In this document: piece by piece, positions 23,024 to 26,535 of the stretch
Numbering within the stretch: position 1 is the first letter of the stretch
Layout of the letters: each line of letters starts with the position of its first letter
Virus record (IMG/VR): IMGVR_UViG_3300000117_000183
Coordinates: 1,243-27,777 of that record
DNA: 26,535 bases
From: a virus
Reading direction: 5' to 3' (one strand)
Translations under genes and position numbers: made by a program
The notes under the pieces: generated by a model
Database searches by the model: none
Told to the model about the DNA's origin: nothing
What the model saw: the letters and a program-made list of their open reading frames with translations, nothing else

Positions 23024-24406
23024 TTAATTCTTTGGTCTCCACGCATTTATTGATTCGTTGAATTCCTTACTATTAATCCTCACTCTTTCATAAATATCTG
23101 CGTTTTCTGGTTTGTCAAACTTAAATCCTTTTTTTTTTAAATTTTCTAACATTTCCTTCTGACGCTTTGTGAGTTCATTTGTAAGACCTTCCCCGTCCAA
23201 TAATGATTGTAAACCTTTCTTCTCTTTTGTCTTCATAACCTCTTCAAATGGTTCATCTTTCTCCATTTCTTGATTATGTGTATTAACATAAGTATCAGTC
23301 TGTATTTCTTCCTTTTCTTTATCGTTAAAATCTACTTCAGGTATCTTGTCTCCACCGACTATCTTAAAGTCCCTGTAATCAGGTCCTTCGTTGTTTAAGA
23401 CAGTAAAGTATACTATACCACCGTCGAGTAATTTACCGAGACCATTCATTTGTGAGTTAAATGGTAATTCGATATTCGCGTTGTTATAGTATGAACCCAA
23501 TCTAACGATAGGTTCACCTGTCTTTTTATCTTCACCTTTTGCAATAACAACTGACCTGATGAATGCAATATCCTCAGGGTATTTTTTGATAAGGTCATCG
23601 AACTCTTTACTTATTTCTTCTCTATCTTCATCAGTAAAGACTACTTTTTGTTTCCCTTTGTCATTGGCTGTGTAAAAGTTAAATTCCTTTAACTTATCAT
23701 CTATCATCTCAGGTAAAGAGTTATTCATTTCTTCTTCTTTTATTATATTCATTAATCCTTTAGATTCGTTTAATTTTTTATACGCATCAAATTCAGTCCA
23801 CCGACCATTAGGGTCAATTTCATCGTCTATCCATCCCCATGGTCCACTTGTTCCATTTTTTCTTTCTACTTTATACATTCTTGGTTTATTTTCTGATAAG
23901 TTTCTACCCCATAAAACAATTCTTTCTTTACCGTCAGGGGCACCTCCACTACCTGTATCCGGCCATTGTATTCTTAACATTTTAGCAACATATCTATTTT
24001 GAGGTTGCTCTGTTGTACCTGTTCTTAAATCATCATACAATTGTTTAAATTCTTTTTCTACCTCAGAGTTACTACTTTTACTATTAACATGTAAATTTAG
24101 GTTGTGATACATGTCTTTAATTTGACTTTGGAAGTCTCCTGTAAGTACTACTCCACCGGCTGAACCTGTAGAAGGTGTAGGTGCAGGTGTGGGTGCGGGT
24201 GCGGGTGCAGGAGTTGGTGTCGCAGTAATGGGACATTTATAATATTCCTTAGGGGGCGTTCCAAGAGTAACAGACTCTAACTCACTTTCTGAACATCCAC
24301 CACTACTGGCAGCAGCACTTTTATTGTGTTTCCATCCATTATTTCTAGCATCAATAGGGCTAGTGGGTGTAGGATTTGTATTACTCTGTTCGTTTAATAA
24401 ATTCAT
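23024..24406 (-). CDS. Protein with Pro/Thr-Ala linker, unknown (460 aa)
   Basis: The N-terminus is MNLLNEQSNTNPTPTSP, with an early LNE-Q. After a Cys-containing patch (GGCSESELESV; YYKCPITA) comes a low-complexity linker of alternating Pro with Thr/Ala (about residues 62-82), then a folded region with GKERIVLWGRNLSENKPRMYKVE and GPWGWIDDEIDPNGRWTEFD. A further part (residues 230-390) has FIRSVVIAKGEDKKTGEPIVRLGSYYNNANIEL and the end is charged and helical. No known domain. Its start overlaps the previous stop by one base (TAATG), so the two are translationally coupled. Possibly a virion-associated protein with a flexible linker. Confidence 0.75.
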   Translation of the reverse strand: MNLLNEQSNTNPTPTSPIDARNNGWKHNKSAAASSGGCSESELESVTLGTPPKEYYKCPITATPTPAPAPAPTPAPTPSTGSAGGVVLTGDFQSQIKDMYHNLNLHVNSKSSNSEVEKEFKQLYDDLRTGTTEQPQNRYVAKMLRIQWPDTGSGGAPDGKERIVLWGRNLSENKPRMYKVERKNGTSGPWGWIDDEIDPNGRWTEFDAYKKLNESKGLMNIIKEEEMNNSLPEMIDDKLKEFNFYTANDKGKQKVVFTDEDREEISKEFDDLIKKYPEDIAFIRSVVIAKGEDKKTGEPIVRLGSYYNNANIELPFNSQMNGLGKLLDGGIVYFTVLNNEGPDYRDFKIVGGDKIPEVDFNDKEKEEIQTDTYVNTHNQEMEKDEPFEEVMKTKEKKGLQSLLDGEGLTNELTKRQKEMLENLKKKGFKFDKPENADIYERVRINSKEFNESINAWRPKN

Positions 24407-25746
24407 TAGTCTAATCCAATTTTTTCCAAAAACTTATTAATTACACTCTCTTTATCATCATTTTCAACTGGACTTGCGTGTATGGTATTTGTCATTTTCA
24501 TTATTACATAATCACTATCTCTATTTTCGTCTTCACTGAAATTAATCATATCTACATAGTTTTGATTTTCATCCTCTTTAGTAAAAATATATTCGTTTTT
24601 TGAGTCTTTAAGTTGATTCGACAAATTTTCTTCCGCCCATTTTTCCGCGTCTTCCACACTAATATAAGTTAATTCTCGTTTTGTTTGAGAAACCAAAGTT
24701 CCTCCAACCGAAAGTACAGTAGAAACGAACCACGGAACTACACCGAGGTAGTATTCTGATTGAGGGTCATCATATTCACCCATTAACCAATTGGAAAAAT
24801 TACCCAAAACGATATCAACAAGAGCGGCATTAAGAAATGCACCTCCAGGACCATATAATACGGATTGAGCCTTGTTGTAACCTTTGTCGCGCTTTACTGA
24901 ATATCCGTATTTACCTTTGTACCAATCTCTTAATCTTTTTAAATTTGCAAGAACCTTAGGGTCATCAGCATATTTTTCACGAGAGGCAATTTTTTCGGCT
25001 AAAACATCACTTTTAGCCAATACATCGTCTATACTTTTTTGTAACTGTTCCTCTATCTCTTTTTCGGTTTTACCCCTACTACTTCTAATAAAATTTTTCA
25101 TTCTACTTTCAAAGTTAGGTAATCGGGTCAACATTTTTCTAGACTTCTCATCTTTTACTACCAAAGTTAATAACGCGTTTACGTCCAATGATTTAGTTAT
25201 CCCATGTTCTAAATTATACTTACCTCTACTAGCGGATTCGGCCATGTCATCAATTTGGTTGTACATATTATCTTTAAGTCCAGGTATATCATCTAAACCT
25301 TCAATCTCATCTAACTGTCCTTTTAAGTCAGTAACTAATGAATCAACATCTACTTTTTTACCGCTTGCTATTAAATTATCTACCTTAGTAAATAATGTAT
25401 CGATACTTTCACCTATTTTTGTTGCCCTTATAACAAATCCTGCAAATGCATCTGGGTCCTTAGCTCTTAAAAGAAGTTCAATTTCTTCATCAGTCATGTT
25501 TTTTACAGCATCATCACCAAATTTTGAAATATCATCTTTTAAATTACTCAATTTATTTTTAGTTTGTGGATTACTTCTAAATATGGTATCGAATTCATCT
25601 AAAAATCTTTCACCACCCATTTTTTGAATGCCACTTCTAATATATTCTCGACCGTATCTAACCCCTTTCGCCGTTATTCCCCCATGTTCTTTTAACAACA
25701 TTATTTCTTTAATCCTGTTAACTTCTGTTATTAACTTATTATTCAT
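24406..25746 (-). CDS. 446-aa protein with capsid-targeting-like leader
   Basis: The leader TEVNRIKEIMLLKEHGG parallels NEVRRNRELMGITESE of the 177-aa protein at 9024, ending in a hydrophobic-x-Glu site (LKE-H). Residues 40-270 are a long, charged, mainly helical region (KNKLSNLKDDISKFGDDAVKN; LKGQLDEIEGLDDIPGLKDN). Two moderately hydrophobic segments follow near 300-315 (GGAFLNAALVDIVLGNF) and 335-350 (VVPWFVSTVLSVGGTLV), so a membrane-interacting section is possible. The acidic C-terminus is EDENQNYVDMINFSEDENRD. An exact TATTTATA box precedes it by 13 bases. Function unknown. Confidence 0.75.
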   Translation of the reverse strand: MNNKLITEVNRIKEIMLLKEHGGITAKGVRYGREYIRSGIQKMGGERFLDEFDTIFRSNPQTKNKLSNLKDDISKFGDDAVKNMTDEEIELLLRAKDPDAFAGFVIRATKIGESIDTLFTKVDNLIASGKKVDVDSLVTDLKGQLDEIEGLDDIPGLKDNMYNQIDDMAESASRGKYNLEHGITKSLDVNALLTLVVKDEKSRKMLTRLPNFESRMKNFIRSSRGKTEKEIEEQLQKSIDDVLAKSDVLAEKIASREKYADDPKVLANLKRLRDWYKGKYGYSVKRDKGYNKAQSVLYGPGGAFLNAALVDIVLGNFSNWLMGEYDDPQSEYYLGVVPWFVSTVLSVGGTLVSQTKRELTYISVEDAEKWAEENLSNQLKDSKNEYIFTKEDENQNYVDMINFSEDENRDSDYVIMKMTNTIHASPVENDDKESVINKFLEKIGLD

Positions 25747-25759
25747 AGATTATTTTTTA

Positions 25760-25767
25760 TATAAATA
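25760..25767 (-). promoter_or_regulatory. TATTTATA box upstream of 446-aa gene
   Basis: An exact octamer (CTATATTTATATAAAAAATAA context on the coding strand) 13 bases before the ATG at 25746, in the 54-base gap after the 25801-26535 gene. Confidence 0.6.
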
Positions 25768-25800
25768 TAGTGTTTATTATTAAATGGTATATTAGTTTTT

Positions 25801-26535
25801 TTACTTAATCACATAATCGTTTATATCAATAGAATTAAGTACCTTCTCGACTTCTTTTATCGTCGCTTCTTCACTTTCATTTATAGTTTTTATCTGAACT
25901 GTTGCTCTTTCGGTCAATTCTGCGTTAGCCTCTTTTACCAATACGTCATCAGGAACAGCTAACTGTTCTTCAGTTAATGTCGGTTTAGGTCCCCATTGTT
26001 CTTCCCACTTTATATCATAATACTGAGTTAGTCTATATAATAGTTCATCTCCCATAAATAATACACCACCTATTCTAATAGACCATTTTAATGTAAAAAT
26101 AGATAACCTAGATAGGTTAAGTAATAATATTGTAATACCTCTTAAACCCATTGACATTAAGGTTGCTGCATTTTTAGCGATAGTAGTATATCTAACTGAT
26201 AATTTATACAATTCATCTTGTTGTTCGGCAATTTCATTAACCACCTTTGTTTCGGCAGCATTTAAAGGAAGTCCATCATATACCTTCTTAAGTAAATTAC
26301 CAATTGCACCTTCACCAGCTTCTTTGATTAGTCTTTTTACTCCCGGAATTCTACTTATTAACACCCCACCAGGAATAGCCATAAAAATCGTAGCTAATGC
26401 GGCTGTTGTAGTATCACCTTCTCTGTAATACATATATGCATCTGCAGCTTCTAACACACCAGCAAGAACAATACCTGCCACACCACCTGTAGCTATACTA
26501 ACAATTATAGCAGCTATCGGTAAAAAATAATGATG
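25801..26535 (-). CDS. Membrane-segment protein, 5' end cut by window
   Basis: The reverse frame stays open to the last base of the window, so the GTG at 26481 is an internal valine and the true start lies outside. The visible product begins with a hydrophobic stretch (FLPIAAIIVSIATGGVAGIVLAGV), continues AADAYMYYREGDTTTAALATIFMAIPGG, and has a second hydrophobic area near residues 140-165 (LMSMGLRGITILLLNLSRL). The C-terminal 60 residues are charged (LTERATVQIKTINESEEATIKEVEKVLNSI). The DAYMYY-EGD...AA segment recalls parts of large virion-associated phage proteins, but I cannot name a family. It precedes the 446-aa gene and may share its role. Confidence 0.72.
   Translation of the reverse strand, partial: HHYFLPIAAIIVSIATGGVAGIVLAGVLEAADAYMYYREGDTTTAALATIFMAIPGGVLISRIPGVKRLIKEAGEGAIGNLLKKVYDGLPLNAAETKVVNEIAEQQDELYKLSVRYTTIAKNAATLMSMGLRGITILLLNLSRLSIFTLKWSIRIGGVLFMGDELLYRLTQYYDIKWEEQWGPKPTLTEEQLAVPDDVLVKEANAELTERATVQIKTINESEEATIKEVEKVLNSIDINDYVIK

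Noticed and set aside
23023-23046. Start at 23046 for the 211-aa protein
   Set aside because: It would overlap the previous gene by 23 bases; the ATG at 23022 lies directly after that gene's stop and gives a leader like those of its neighbours.
25801-26481. A complete 226-aa gene starting at GTG 26481
   Set aside because: The same frame stays open to the window edge with a hydrophobic sequence, so the gene is most likely cut by the window.
1-26535. tRNA genes, integrase, attachment sites, insertion sequences or origin
   Set aside because: Intergenic gaps are short and, apart from the tmRNA, none can fold as a tRNA; no transposase or integrase motifs or boundary repeats were seen.

Overview
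This AT-rich window reads as part of the genome of a large, contractile-tailed, T4-like (myovirus-type) phage that infects a member of the Bacteroidota, probably a marine flavobacterium-like host. The phage identity rests on a T4 gp20-type portal protein (1-1652, minus, cut by the window edge) next to a gp17-type terminase large subunit (1696-3471, minus). Most other genes are phage-type: small, densely packed and mostly of unknown function. The host inference rests on four things: promoters of the Bacteroidota type (TTTG, 19-20 bp, TAnnTTTG), little sign of Shine-Dalgarno sequences, a tmRNA whose tag begins GET as I recall for Bacteroidota tags, and a 1132-residue secreted protein that ends in a type IX secretion (T9SS) type B sorting domain. 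This is inference; no similarity search was possible.

Layout. (1) 1-7230, minus: a packaging/head operon of overlapping genes in transcription order: 395-aa acidic protein, 136-aa protein, 287-aa repeat protein, 432-aa acidic protein, terminase, portal. (2) 7256-9024, minus: a 60-aa protein, a nucleotidyltransferase, a KTSC-domain protein and a 177-aa protein. (3) 9091-11733: a divergent pair, a small protein with two UVR motifs (minus) and a ClpC-like double AAA+ unfoldase (plus), around a control region with two matching palindromes. (4) 11796-16082: an M20-type metallopeptidase (plus), a 613-aa TKWCTT-motif protein (minus) and a 431-aa protein (plus). (5) 16087-18815: a short decayed paralogue of the 613-aa protein's N-terminus, a secreted CAP-domain protein, a complete tmRNA gene, a DUF6011-like zinc protein, a small two-helix membrane protein and an HNH endonuclease. 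(6) 18874-22272: the T9SS-type secreted protein. (7) 22387-26535, minus: four unknown proteins, the last cut by the window edge.

Three transcription signals can be told apart. Host-type promoters precede the peptidase, the tmRNA and the DUF6011-like gene. E. coli-like sigma-70 boxes precede the HNH gene and both genes of the Clp/UVR pair. An octamer TATTTATA, always in coding orientation, lies just upstream of at least seven genes; it looks like a late-promoter or start-region element, written in the opposite sense to T4's TATAAATA.

The most interesting idea is that the phage carries its own protein quality-control module: a tmRNA with an unusually long tag, a ClpC-like unfoldase that keeps a ClpP-docking VGF motif but has lost its N-terminal adaptor domain, and a UVR-motif protein that could replace the lost adaptor surface. 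The second is that the phage appears to send a large repeat protein to the host cell surface through the host's own T9SS. The third is a group of unrelated proteins that share T4-like capsid-targeting N-termini.
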